From Corydoras sp. C115 (lineage: Eukaryota > Chordata > Actinopteri > Siluriformes > Callichthyidae): a stretch of DNA of 64,000 bases. This document shows, one piece after another, positions 14,401 through 24,000 of the stretch (position 1 is the first letter of the stretch; each line of letters opens with the position of its first letter). The position numbers were made by a program, and so were the translations under genes. Below the pieces are notes generated by a model that made no database searches, was not told the DNA's origin, and saw only the letters and a program-made list of their open reading frames with translations. Location: the NCBI GenBank assembly GCA_019802505.1, contig JAFMOC010000092.1, positions 94,501-158,500 on the forward strand, given 5' to 3'.

Positions 14401-14961
14401 GACAATGTGCGATGGGCGACAAGGAACACATTCTGCTGTTGGTTCCCCCGAGTCAATTTGATCTTCAGCTCTCCGTGTAGGTAGTGGGATCCTGGCTCGT
14501 TTCACCATTATGTTTGATGCACAAGCGAGTGGTGGATTCATGTTGAATTGGTTTAAATGAAGATTCGTTGAATGGTTCTGTAGCTCTACACTGTTCTTGG
14601 GCTCACAGGACCTGAGAAGTGCAGGGTGTCTTTGGTTGTTCAGCATGGACATGTTCGGGTTTTTATTCTCTGGTGAAGGTATCTTCATCTGCCTTAGCGA
14701 CCTGTAATCCATTAGAGTACTGGATTGGTAATCCAGCCGGTGGGATGAATCCATCCAGGAGTCATCTAAATTTACAGGAGATGGTGCAGAATGCCCCTGT
14801 CCATTGAGAACAACATATGGACGGCCCTGTATTCCCTGCACCTGTACCTTCACTCCAAAAGATCCTGGTGATTTATCATGAGCTGAATGTTGTTGGTCAG
14901 ATCGGTTGCTAGGCAAGTGGAAGTGACCATCCCCAAAAGCACTACTTCCATGCTGCTCCAT
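521..14961 (-). CDS. cgnl1: cgnl1, cingulin-like 1 (paracingulin), 16 coding exons, 3' end outside window
   Basis: Paracingulin is a cytoplasmic plaque protein of tight and adherens junctions that links junctions to actin, microtubules and Rho-GTPase regulators. Exons in transcript order: 14961-14005, 12496-12402, 12070-11974, 11846-11745, 9847-9699, 8428-8293, 8138-7926, 6448-6248, 5976-5872, 4920-4768, 3923-3753, 3611-3462, 2845-2771, 1410-1327, 1200-1076, 629-521. All have AG/GT borders and consistent phases (974 codons). The 319-codon first exon is the globular head, with VQVQGIQGRPYVVLNG as in cingulins. The rest is a rod of coiled coil rich in E, Q, L, K and R. Diagnostic blocks are VTPDILKG, LSDIHDELDSAK, ELVALKGAF, ERAVRQDLECDRISLERQ and NKDLKSRVSYLEGS, which fit CGNL1 better than CGN. 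The rod ends at a phase-0 donor after NQRDQ, and the tail of roughly 80-100 residues is not in the window. The neighbour tcf12 has the same orientation as in human. Confidence 0.93.
679..1020 (-). mobile_element. tRNA-SINE, full copy with 13 bp TSD
   Basis: Full-length antisense copy in a cgnl1 intron, flanked by GTAGATCAAATAT at 666-678 and 1021-1033. Confidence 0.95.
2006..2376 (+). repeat. Interspersed repeat family B copy
   Basis: About 370 bp containing GTGACACTGATGTGGTGAGG, GTTTCATTTAAACACCTCAG and an internal inverted repeat (AGATGGACT ... AGTCCATCT), ending near TTGACTGATACTGTA. Similar pieces occur at 8935-9055, 11140-11230, 33605-33815, 37025-37220, 47290-47740, 49740-50005 and 55665-56140. 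Class unknown; non-autonomous DNA transposon is one option. Confidence 0.7.
3003..3134 (+). mobile_element. tRNA-SINE, 5'-truncated copy with 12 bp TSD
   Basis: Starts at TGCCCAGCGATGG, lacking the tRNA head, and is flanked by TATATAGACTCG at 2991-3002 and 3135-3146. Truncation at insertion, not later loss, is implied by the intact duplication. Confidence 0.9.
3693..3730. repeat. (GT)n microsatellite
   Basis: Imperfect GT repeat in a cgnl1 intron just downstream of the exon at 3753-3923. Confidence 0.9.
4055..4732 (+). mobile_element. tRNA-SINE, outer copy interrupted by a second SINE
   Basis: The 5' half (4055-4203) and 3' half (4547-4732) belong to one sense copy. It is flanked by AATACATTATCTACA at 4040-4054 and AATACATTAACTACA at 4733-4747 (one mismatch). 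Its A-box region carries an internal deletion. Confidence 0.92.
4204..4546 (-). mobile_element. tRNA-SINE inserted inside another SINE, 11 bp TSD
   Basis: Full antisense copy flanked on both sides by TCAAGTCAATT (4193-4203 and 4547-4557), a site inside the older element's body. Confidence 0.95.
5253..5597 (+). mobile_element. tRNA-SINE, full copy with 12 bp TSD
   Basis: Flanked by TGTGAGGTGAGG at 5241-5252 and 5598-5609. A box GGCTTAGTGGTTAGCA and B box GGTTCGAATCC are intact. Confidence 0.95.
6667..7022 (+). mobile_element. tRNA-SINE, full copy with 12 bp TSD
   Basis: Flanked by ATAATTGCAATC at 6655-6666 and 7023-7034; tail (GAAT)n. Representative of the family consensus. Confidence 0.95.
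7330..7920. repeat. Composite of older interspersed repeats
   Basis: 7330-7560 holds a widespread fish-type repeat (TTTATACAGCGC, AAAGCAGCTTTACAG, AGAAACCTTGGGAGGACC). 7730-7920 contains decayed SINE 3' pieces ending in (GGAT)n next to the cgnl1 exon at 7926. No gene. Confidence 0.5.
8438..8475. repeat. (AAT)n microsatellite
   Basis: Perfect AAT repeat, directly joined to an antisense SINE on its right; a second imperfect AAT/GAT array follows at 8808-8870. Confidence 0.9.
8476..8807 (-). mobile_element. tRNA-SINE inside an AAT microsatellite
   Basis: Antisense copy with a short internal deletion (GGCAGGGCGCC), bounded on both sides by AAT repeats, so its TSD cannot be read. Confidence 0.9.
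9444..9640 (+). mobile_element. Second tRNA-derived SINE family (family C)
   Basis: Begins GGGGCGTGGTAGCTCAGTGG (A box), with GGTTCAAATCC (B box), and ends in the GCTTTGGATAAAAGCG tail common in fish SINEs/LINE tails. Related antisense pieces: 32846-33012 and 34984-35185. Confidence 0.8.
9900..11100. other. cgnl1 intron, nothing recognised
   Basis: AT-rich unique sequence with short spurious ORFs only. Confidence 0.5.
11342..11688 (-). mobile_element. tRNA-SINE, full copy with short TSD
   Basis: Flanked by TCTTTACA at 11334-11341 and 11689-11696. Ends 56 bp from the cgnl1 exon at 11745. Confidence 0.93.
12882..12912. repeat. (TTTC)n microsatellite
   Basis: About seven units of TTTC; a (GGAT)n array lies at 12370-12392. 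Confidence 0.9.
13104..13447 (+). mobile_element. tRNA-SINE, full copy with TSD
   Basis: Flanked by GAACAAATACC (13093-13103) and GAACATATACC (13448-13458), one mismatch. Confidence 0.95.
13626..13888 (+). mobile_element. tRNA-SINE, diverged copy
   Basis: Retains GGTGGTTAGTGG, ATCTGGGTGGAGTTTCC and CCCAGCGATGGATTGGCGCC but has internal deletions. Older than its neighbours. Confidence 0.8.
14005..14961 (-). CDS. cgnl1: cgnl1 head-domain exon (first coding exon)
   Basis: This exon carries the start codon (ATG at 14961-14959), preceded by an acceptor TTTCAG ending at 14974, so an upstream 5'UTR exon is expected. The protein starts MEQHGSSAFGD, and 319 codons run to a phase-0 donor (GTGATG) after REVQ. 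The cingulin signature VQGIQGRPYVVLNG lies near residue 37. Most of the rest is low-complexity and rich in S, N, P and R. From memory, the human counterpart head is clearly longer. I see no clean match to the YGV-type ZO-1-interaction motif that precedes the signature in mammalian cingulins; FGDGHFHL may be a remnant. Confidence 0.85.
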
Positions 14962-14973
14962 TGTACAATGGCT

Positions 14974-15668
14974 GCTGAAATACAGAGCAACCAGCATGTT
15001 AGAGATTGTCTTCTATTATTTACAGAGCAATACTCAGCGATGACAGCTACACACTGACATCAGCTCGTGGAACAATCGGTAGGTCACTCAGTAGCACTTA
15101 CGGTGGAAGAACTACAGCTAGTCAGAGGTTTACCATGAGAACAAATGAGTGTGCATGTTAACAGTAAGCTATTGTATCAGTCTCCTACATGACATGACGT
15201 CCTCAATCCTCCAAAACACTGGTTTGTTTTAAACAAAATAACAACTGCTGATCAAAATCTAGCTTTTGGTTTAGCAGAGTGCCTTATGAGTGAGCACCTT
15301 CAAATTAATACCATGTTTAATTGATTATTCTCAGCCTTATCAAGTTCATTCAGCCTTTACAAACTAAATTTCTGATTATTGAAAAAATTTACCACATTGG
15401 GGAAAACTTTAAATGGATCGTCTGTTGACATAATGAAATAAACTAAGCATATAATCTCATAAGACTGTATTGGATAATTATATCATGACAATAGCTTAGA
15501 CAGTTTCAAACCAAATCCAGTTTAAAACCTGATGATGTTCCAACATTAAACAGAGATTCAAAATTTAAAAATCACACTGTGTTAACTTCCTAAACTCCTA
15601 AGGTGAATCAAAAGTCATATCAGTGTTGTTAAAATGAGTCAAACCGTGAGTCATGTATTAGTCTGACT
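14974..15668 (-). other. cgnl1 5' intron, nothing recognised
   Basis: No exon-like ORF or known repeat was seen. Confidence 0.45.
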
Positions 15669-15681
15669 TGTTGAGGCCTCA

Positions 15682-16033
15682 GGGCGACACGGTGGCTTAG
15701 TGGTTAGCACGTTCGCCTCTCAGCGCTAGGGATTCCCGGTTCGAATCCCCATCTGGGTGGAGTTTCCATGTTCTCCCCGTGTCTGCGTGGGTTTCCTCCG
15801 GGTTCTCCGGTTTCCTCCCACAGTCCAAAAACATGGAGCAAGTTAATTGAGTTCTCTAAATTGCCCCATATAGAGTGTGTTTGTGTGAGTGAGTGAGTGT
15901 GTGCCCAGCGATGGATTGGCGCCCTGTCCTGGGTGTATCTGCCCAGCGCCCGAGACGTTCTCCCCTGGATGGGCATGGGGAACCCCACCGCGACCCTAAT
16001 AGAGGATAAAGCGGGAGATAATGAATGAATGAA
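15682..16033 (+). mobile_element. tRNA-SINE, full copy with 13 bp TSD
   Basis: Flanked by TGTTGAGGCCTCA at 15669-15681 and 16034-16046. Confidence 0.95.
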
Positions 16034-16049
16034 TGTTGAGGCCTCAAAG

Positions 16050-17100
16050 GATACGTTTCCCATGGACTTTTAAAAATGCAAAAGTCCTGAATGTTTAACA
16101 TAGGGTTACAATATTGATCTCATGCAGATATCACCACATTATAATAATAAGTAATAATCATTAATATATAGTTGTATATTTATTTCATTTTTGAAAGATG
16201 TTTGAAGCAGGTTTAAATCTCTGTAATACAACGATTAAGTGAATGTTTAATATTAAAGCATTGCTTTTTGTTGATACAAGATAAATTTTTTTCACTGGAG
16301 CGATTTGAATGTGAATTTGCTGTTGAAAAAATTATGTTAAGGATCTAAAGAAATTATTACTTTATATAAATTGTGAAAATTATTTCTTATTAGTTATACT
16401 GTAAAAAATACTTAAATAATGCTTTAAATTTACATGTTTAGAAGAGGTTCTTCATAACATAATTCAATTCTGAAGACCTTTTCCCCGAATGTAATGTACG
16501 TAAATGTATGTAGGTTTTTGATAAAGGGCACTTTTTTAAAAAGTCTACATATTTGTTCTGCAAAGGTTTCACACAACATTTTAAAGACTGTGTATCTGTG
16601 AATAATTTGGCAAATTGTGTTTTTTTTTAAGGTAAACCTTGGTATTTTGTAACCCTGGGCCCTATTTTACCATCATTTGCAGTTTAAATATTTACATAAA
16701 ATGACTTGACACTCAAGTTTACCTCAATTATCAGAGTGAAAAACAACTTTTTAAGCACTTTAATGTTTGATTTTTCTCTTTAACACTACATTACATTACT
16801 ACAGACACACTACAGGTCTGTGTCTAAAATGTTTCATATGTTCTGTAGTTCCTTCTGGAAAAAAAAGAAAAGTTTGTAAAAATCTAAACCAGTCCAGGTT
16901 TAAAAAAAACAAAGTTTCCCTTCAAGCTCCAGTAAAGATAAAGAATTAGCACTTGATGTGTCTCAGGTCAGGCATCTGAAGTTCAAACCAAACATGGGGC
17001 AGTCAGAAATAATCTTCCCTAAAACAACCTCAAACTTCATTAATAAAGTTCAATACACTTGTCATTTTTAATGTTTAATTTTTAATGTAAAATTGTAATG
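16050..17100. other. AT-rich stretch in the cgnl1 5' region, nothing recognised
   Basis: No repeat of the families above and no exon-like ORF. Confidence 0.5.
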
Positions 17101-17101
17101 T

Positions 17102-17437
17102 GGGTGGCATGGTGGCTTAGTGGTTAGCTTGTTCTCCTCTCAGCGCTAGGGATTCCCGGTTCGAATCCCCATCTGGGTGGAGTTTCCATGTTCTCCCTGT
17201 GTCTGCGTGGGTTTCCTCCGGGTTCTCCGGTTTCCTCCCACAGTCCAAAAACATGGATCAAGTCGATTGAGTTCTCCAAATTGCCCCATATCGAGTGTGT
17301 CTGTGTGAGTGAGTGTGTGCCCAGCGATAGGTTGGCGCCCTGTCCTGGGTGTGTCTGCCCAGCGCCCGCAACGTTCTCCCCTGGATGGGAATGGGGAACC
17401 CCACCGTGACCCTAATATAGGATAAAGCGGGAGATTA
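17102..17437 (+). mobile_element. tRNA-SINE, first of a tandem pair
   Basis: Sense copy followed by an (ATTC)n stretch at 17441-17462 and then a second sense copy. Confidence 0.93.
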
Positions 17438-17467
17438 AAAATTCATTCATTCATTCATTCATTATGT

Positions 17468-17808
17468 GGGCGGCACGGTGGCTTAGTGGTTAGCATGTTC
17501 TCCTCTCAGCAATAGGGATTCCCGGTTCGAATCCCCATCTGGGTGGAGTTTCCATGTTCTCCCCGTATCCGTGTGGGTTTCCTCCGGGTTTTCCGGTTTC
17601 CTCCCACAGTCCAAAAACATGGATCAAGTCAATTGAGTTCTCCAAATTGCCCCATATAGAGTGTGTCTGTGTGAGTGAGTGTGTGCCCAGCGATAGGTTG
17701 GCGCCCTGTCCTGGGTGTGTCTGCCCAGCGTTCTCCCCTGGATGGGAATGGGGAACCCCACCGCGACCCTAATATAGTATAAAGCGGAAAATAATGAATG
17801 AATGAATT
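17468..17808 (+). mobile_element. tRNA-SINE, second of a tandem pair
   Basis: Shares GATAGGTTGGCGCC, GGTGTGTCTGCCC and GGATGGGAATGGGG with the copy at 17102, variants not seen in the other copies, so the two are close relatives. Confidence 0.93.
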
Positions 17809-18044
17809 TTTGATGTTTCATTTTTTTATGTTTCTTATTGTTGAAGGATTGACACCTTCGCAGATGTGGCTTTATTTAAAACATCTCTGAAGGCTGTGTC
17901 CACACTGACATTAATAAACTTAACCTCAAAACCTGTCCCACAAGAGGGGAGTTGTGTCCGGAGTACAGTTACGGCGCGTGAGCCTGAGACGCTGTGGGTT
18001 TAAACGGCAGGCGCAGATCTCAGCACGGCGTTTCCCACGCTTAC

Positions 18045-18215
18045 CGTATTCGTCATTAAAATTCCATGCAGAATTCTTCGCCTGTGTTCAGTGTTATCGG
18101 TTGCTGTGTTATTATTCTTATATTAAGTTGCTAAAACGAGCGACAAAACCTTTAAAACTCTTAAAGTCCCAAAAAATCACCTACCTCCGGTCACTTCTGC
18201 GGCGGCGTCACGTGT
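18045..18215 (-). promoter_or_regulatory. Candidate cgnl1 5'UTR exon and promoter
   Basis: On the minus strand a GTAAGC donor follows AATACG at 18045. The interval to about 18330 is locally rich in CpG (GCGGCGTCACGTG, CGTGGGAAACGCCGTG), unlike the AT-rich surroundings. It lies 3.1 kb upstream of the first coding exon, which itself needs an upstream exon. The 5' limit is a guess. Confidence 0.35.
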
Positions 18216-18533
18216 TTCTGAAGCCAGCGTCCTGAGTCTGTGTGTTTGGTGATGTAATGTGATATAATGTGATATAATGTGATATAACCTGTAATAACCT
18301 GTAGTGCGGCGTCGGCGTTCCGTCTGCTGCTGAGACTAAATTCATGCCGATTTAAAACAGACAGACTCAGCTCTGCACTTCAGAACAAACTGCCCCTCTC
18401 ATCAAAAGCACAGGGGTGGAGCTGGAGTGGCTCCTGCTCAGCTCACAAAGTAACATTCACTACATATCCAAAGATTAAAGCTTCCTCCTCAGCCTTTTGA
18501 GAAGTATCATAAATAGAAAATTATTTATTTATT

Positions 18534-18536
<3 letters not shown>

Positions 18537-18607
<71 letters not shown>
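18537..18607. repeat. (TA)n microsatellite
   Basis: About 35 TA units directly before a SINE. Confidence 0.95.
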
Positions 18608-18608
<1 letters not shown>

Positions 18609-18610
<2 letters not shown>

Positions 18611-18907
18611 GCGGCACGGTGGCTTTGTGGTTGGCACGTTCTCCTCTCAGCACTAGGGATTCCTGGTTCGAATCCCCATCTGGGTGGAGTTTCCATGTTC
18701 TCCCCGTGTCCGCGTGGGTTTCCTCCGGGTTCTCCGGTTTCCTCCCACAGTCCAAAAACATGGATCAAGTCAATTGAGTTCTCCAAATTGCCCCCTATAG
18801 AGTGTGAGTGAGTGTGTGCCCAGCGATAGATTGGCGCCCTGTCCTGGGTGTATCTGCCCAGCGCCCGAGACGTTCTCCCCTGGATGGGCATGGGGAACCC
18901 CACCGCG
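18609..18907 (+). mobile_element. tRNA-SINE, left arm of a palindromic pair
   Basis: Sense copy truncated at GAACCCCACCGCGG, running into (TTA)n at 18908-18940. Confidence 0.93.
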
Positions 18908-18940
<33 letters not shown>

Positions 18941-18941
<1 letters not shown>

Positions 18942-19235
18942 GGGTCGTGCGGGGGGTGGGGGGTTCCCCATGCCCATCCAGGGAAGAACGTTTCAGGTGC
19001 TGGGCAGATACACCCAGGACAGGGCGCCAATCTATCGCTGGGCACACACTCATTCACACAAACACACTCTATATGGGGCAATTTGGAGAACTCAATTGAC
19101 TTGATCCATGTTTTTGGACTGTTGAAGGAAACCGGAGAACCTGGAGGAAACCCACGTAGACACGGGGAGAACATGGAAACTCCACCCAGATGGGGATTCG
19201 AACCAGGAATCCCTAGTGCTGAGAGGCAAGCCGCC
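18941..19235 (-). mobile_element. tRNA-SINE, right arm of a palindromic pair
   Basis: Antisense copy beginning at AGGGTCG and ending GCCGCC, followed by (TA)n at 19236-19278. Confidence 0.93.
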
Positions 19236-19280
<45 letters not shown>

Positions 19281-19368
19281 GCGTGGGTTTCCTCCAGGTT
19301 CTCCGGTTTCCTCCCACAATCCACATACATGGATCAAGGTCAACTGAATTTTTCAAATTGCCCCATAT

Positions 19369-19408
<40 letters not shown>

Positions 19409-19410
19409 TG
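19236..19410. repeat. (TA)n, SINE fragment and (GT)n cluster
   Basis: (TA)n 19236-19278, a sense SINE middle fragment 19279-19374 (GGTTTCCTCC...GCCCCATATAG), then (GT)n to 19410. Confidence 0.85.
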
Positions 19411-19458
19411 TGTCATTCAAAACCAGGGTAATAAAGGCCAGAAAACATTTCCACAAAC

Positions 19459-20925
19459 TTTATTCCAAAACCCTATAAAAGAATTAAAAATGTGTATTTG
19501 TCTTTTTAAAAAGGAACAGTTTAGTGGAGTACAGTCATGAAAGCTGTTGTATTGAAAGTTATTCTATTCATACTTAAAAGTGTGTAAGCTTCGATCCACA
19601 AGCTTGTTTCTTTTCAAAACCATAGACATTATTAAATTCCCTTTTGGCGTATGGTGTTACACAGTTGGGGAGCTTTTACTCAATGTTTTTAAATGTATCT
19701 TTGGATGCACAAAAGATACAAGCAAGTGTAGAAGGGGATCTTCAAATGCCAGTTCATTTTTAAGGATCAAGGACAAAGTAAAAATGCTGTATTAATTAGT
19801 TGCTGGAAGCATTTTCGAAAATGTACGGTTGTATGCTGCACCACTATGACTATTTTTCATTGGAATTTACGATAATCAAATGAAGTTTATGAAGATTACT
19901 GTTGTAATGAAAAATAGAACAAAGTTAATAAAGAATGGACTGAGGTGCCATTATTTGCATCGAATTAGAAAATCCTTTGAATACCACAATTGGAATAATT
20001 ACAAAGCATACCTATATACCTAAAATATAATGTTAAAATATTCTGGATACAGGTAGGTTCGTGGCGTTCAAGGCAACGACATGCAAATTCAGGAAACTGG
20101 TCAGTCGGGTAAATGTGTACATATAAACAGTGGAATAGTGTACATGAAGCGTAAAACTGACAGCATGCAGTCAGGCTGTTTCAAGCATTCAGATGAGGAT
20201 TGATTGAGTTAAATGTTATACATTAAGTTTTATAAATAATATACATAACAAGCAGTTTAAACCTTACATCCATGTATTCGATAAGCTTCAACCAATCAGA
20301 ACTGGCTGTATTTGTGCCTTAGATGATATTTGACATAGTTGTAATTTTATCGTTATCTCATCTGATTATCTTCCGCCTTGTAAAATACTAGGGGATGGGG
20401 GGTTCCCCATGCCCATCCAGGAAGAATGTTTTGGGCACTGGGCAGATACACCCAGGAGAGGGCGCCAATCCATCAACTGGGCACACATTCTCTCTGTCAC
20501 ACACACACTTTATGGGGCCAATCTACCTTGAATCCATGTTTTTGAATTGTGAGAGGAAACCGGGGAACTCGTGGTGTATTGTAGTTCTGCATGTTGGACA
20601 TCTCCTGCAGATCCCTGTATCTATATTACTGAAAGAAATGTTGGATGTTGCATTCATTGTTGTTGGCAGGTGTAATGCTTCTTGGATGAGGATGGGAGGA
20701 ACAGCAGTAGGAGTACAATACATGAGTGTTAGTTCAACAGAGAAATAAAAAAAAGACCTTTTAATACAATACACCTGGGTTAAAAGAGAGAGGGATCGTG
20801 TAAAAGGTATCTGTTTATACACATAACTTACATCACTTGCAAGCTGCAGTAAAAAAAAAAGTGCTCATCATGACATCTTGTTATTATTGAACTAAAATAG
20901 ACACAGAATCAGGTTCTCCAGGGGG
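19459..20925 (-). other. Probable tcf12 3'UTR
   Basis: No ORF of interest. An AATAAA signal on the minus strand at 19464-19459 could end the transcript. The stretch holds one diverged antisense SINE piece (20360-20572) and is otherwise unique sequence. Confidence 0.35.
20360..20572 (-). mobile_element. tRNA-SINE, diverged partial copy
   Basis: Antisense 3' two-thirds of the element with several deletions. Confidence 0.75.
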
Positions 20926-21071
20926 TCAGAGATGCCGGGGTGAGTTACTGATTTGGTCGCATGCTGATGTGTAAATGACAGAATGCATGGCCTGAGGATC
21001 CAATGTCATGGCTGAAATCTTCTCTTCTTCTCTCCTCCTCAGACAGGCAGCCTTGGGGTTCAGGTTCCGCT
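20926..21071 (-). CDS. tcf12: tcf12 terminal coding exon, unusual C terminus
   Basis: It starts in the canonical ERNLNPKAACLRRREEEK block and then runs into a non-canonical tail ending SNSPRHL before TGA. In another frame the same DNA reads THPGISDPLENL, which resembles the HPGLSE-type end of E proteins. This suggests an old small indel that changed the tail frame. Confidence 0.8.
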
Positions 21072-24000
21072 CTAGGTGAAGAGCAGGTGAGAAAACCATT
21101 GAATACAAATTCATTACAAAGAGACTGTAGATATGGGACTATTGCACACATTCTTCACTTATTGTATTTCTTAATAAAATTCCTCTGATTTCACTCAGGT
21201 AATAAAGTTACAACAGTAACAAAAAGGGCATCAAGCAGAGCACTTACCCCGGACCTGTTGCTCCAGGCTGAGAATGACCGCGACGGCCTGATGCAGGATG
21301 AGAAGCTTGGTCTGTGGTTTATCACATTTCAGGTGCAGCTGACACATGCGGCCCAGCTCCTTAAAGGCTTCATTGATGTCCTTGACGCGCAGACGTTCTC
21401 GCGCGTTGTTGGCCAACCGCCTCTCTCTCTCCCGCTCAGCCTTCTGCTCTGGAGACAGATCGTCATCCTCGTGGATGCTGCTGTACATGTAAAAAAATAA
21501 ACGCAGGTATGTGCACAGGACCTCAGTTTAAATCAGGAGAACTTGTGTGTTTACTTGTGTGTGTGAAGTGTGTTTAGCATTTTATTGGATTCTCTGAATT
21601 ACAAGGTTGTTTAGAAGTCTTTATACTATATTACTATTTAAACTAAAAACCTGCAACTTGAACATTTTACTCTGCTTGTAAAACGTGACTGGTGTTTAGT
21701 TTTAGTTGTATGTTTAGATAGTAACTCATTTCTGGAAATTGGGTTTTTATCCATTTCTGGATGGAGTTCTAATATTAATTGTGAATTGCTACCCTCTGGT
21801 GACCAACAAAAGTAATGTCACTGTTGGAATACAGTTCTAGAGTTATGGCTTCATTGTTACCTGGAACCAGTGGCCGTATCAGTGCTGGGTGTTTCAGACG
21901 CTGTGATGTCACTGTCTTCGTCAGAGAGCAGCATATTTGAGACATTAAATAGGTGAGTGGGATGCCGTGAGTGCCCTTGGTTCCTGAGGTGAGCCTGGTG
22001 CAGTCTGAAGTTCTCTTCTGGTTCTTCTTTTACCTCCAGACAGCCTGGGGACACGCTGGCGAGCAGTCCTGCAGCCAGAGCTGAGGGAAGCAAACGAGCC
22101 ATCAGTGCCACAGAACGCTGCTCAGAATGTTGCAGATTTCAGAAGAACATACAAATTATACAAATGTCATGTGAGTGAAGGGAGAACGAGGAGAAATGGC
22201 CTTGGCCAGACCTCTGAAGCTGTCTTCGGCGGGATCAGACGCACAAGAGCGTGTGGCCAAATGAGCTGCCTCAGGTGGATCGGCTGAAATCTGTCCACAA
22301 ACACACACACAAACACACACACACACACACACACACAGTTAAAAAAAAAATCAAAGGATCAGGAGTTTACTAAGCTCCATTCACACCCACTGCCGTGTGT
22401 CTACACTCTGTTTAATCAGTTCCTCTTAACATATAGATGGACTTAGTAGTTTTACAATTACAGACTGTAGCCCATCTGTCAGTATTACCCTTTACCCTTT
22501 AATCTGATGCTCAGGAGCACCACAGAGCAAGCATTATTTGAGTGGAGAATTCTTAGTGAATGGATGGCACAAGGATCCAGGTTCGAATCCCTATCTGGGT
22601 GGAGTTTCCATGTTCTCACCACATGGGTTTTCTCCAAGTTTCCTCCCACAGTCCAACAACATGGATTCAAGGTCAAATGCATGCTCTAAATTGCCCCTAT
22701 ATAGTGTCTGGGTGAGTAAGTGTGTAATTGTGTGACCAGCACCCGGAACATTTTCCCCTGGATGGGCAGGGGGTCAACGTCCCTGCAACTCTAGTAGAGG
22801 ATCAAGCAGAGTTTTCTCAGTCCAGCAGTGACCTTTCTGTATTTATATCTCTAGCAGCACTGCTGCATCTGATCCACCCCTACCTGCACAACAAACACTA
22901 ACACACCACCAGTGTCAGTCGCTGCAATGCCGAGAATCAAATAATACCTGATCTGTCTGCTCCTGACTGAACAGAGTAAAGGAAATGGATATGTTCATAC
23001 ATGTATGTAAAGAACCAAATGCACTACAGTCTGAAAATTTAAAACTATGAAGTACAGGATAAGCAGAACTCATAAAAATAGACACTAGGTATAAAATGGA
23101 GCTGTGTCTAAAAAAATGGTTATTTTTTCTTTTAGAACACAGCATTAAAAAGCAATTACATCACGCAGACTGAAAATCTGATGCTGCCACCAAACAAAAG
23201 CTCACCCCAAGCCTATGATTCACATTTTCCACTTTGACTCATTCGCATGCACACAGTCTCTCTACAGGTTTATTGCCATTTTCTTCATTTGTGAGAGAAT
23301 CCCATAAAATCTCACACATGTATCAGGAAAATCAATAGTTCTGATTTGCACAAACATATAACAGAAGGTGGAACCTTACATCTGTCGGTACTCCGTTTGT
23401 CACTAGTCCTGAGACAGGACACTTGGTTTTCATTGGGACTGGACCATGCTGTGCGTTTCCCATCAGACTGGACAGGTCGTTGTTATTTCTCTCACCCACT
23501 GCGTGGTTCCTCAGGACATTAATGGCGTCTTCTAACCTGGCCATTCTATCCTCTATCTGAAAGCGAGACAACAGACTGAGACTGAGAACCAGACACTGAC
23601 ACTTAAAACCATTTTTATCAGAAGTAGGTGATGGAAGGTACCAGTGGAACATGTAGAGAGCTCTCATAGACGTTCTGATCAGATGGTAGTGACCAGGGAT
23701 TGGCACCTGGAAGACAAGAGGGAATCAATCAAATAGAACGGGGGGGCATTTGTTCAATTGCGTTGACTTAAATATTAATCCTTTGGTGTGTAGGTTGTGA
23801 GAACCTAAGCTTGTGGTTATCCCTTCATAACCAGCCTTGTAACCTGAAGCTCTCTGGTTCGATTGTCGGTCCCACCAAGTACTGTGTATTGTGCATCTGT
23901 CTCAAAATGTGTCCATTTAGTGTATATCTGTCATATTGTAAATCTCATTTTGTGTATTCATCATGCACATACATTTATTTTTTCCAATATGTTCTAATCT

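Noticed and set aside
521..14961. Identity as cingulin (CGN)
   Set aside because: VTPDILKG, NKDLKSRVSYLEGS and the adjacency to tcf12 fit CGNL1; CGN has a different sequence at these points.
18497..19370. ORFs with long IYIYIY or NNNN/IIII runs
   Set aside because: Products of (TA)n and (TTA)n microsatellites fused to SINE sequence.
21857..22111. A start codon at MALMARLLPS as a separate gene
   Set aside because: The bases lie in the intron and pyrimidine tract upstream of the tcf12 exon acceptor at 22080.
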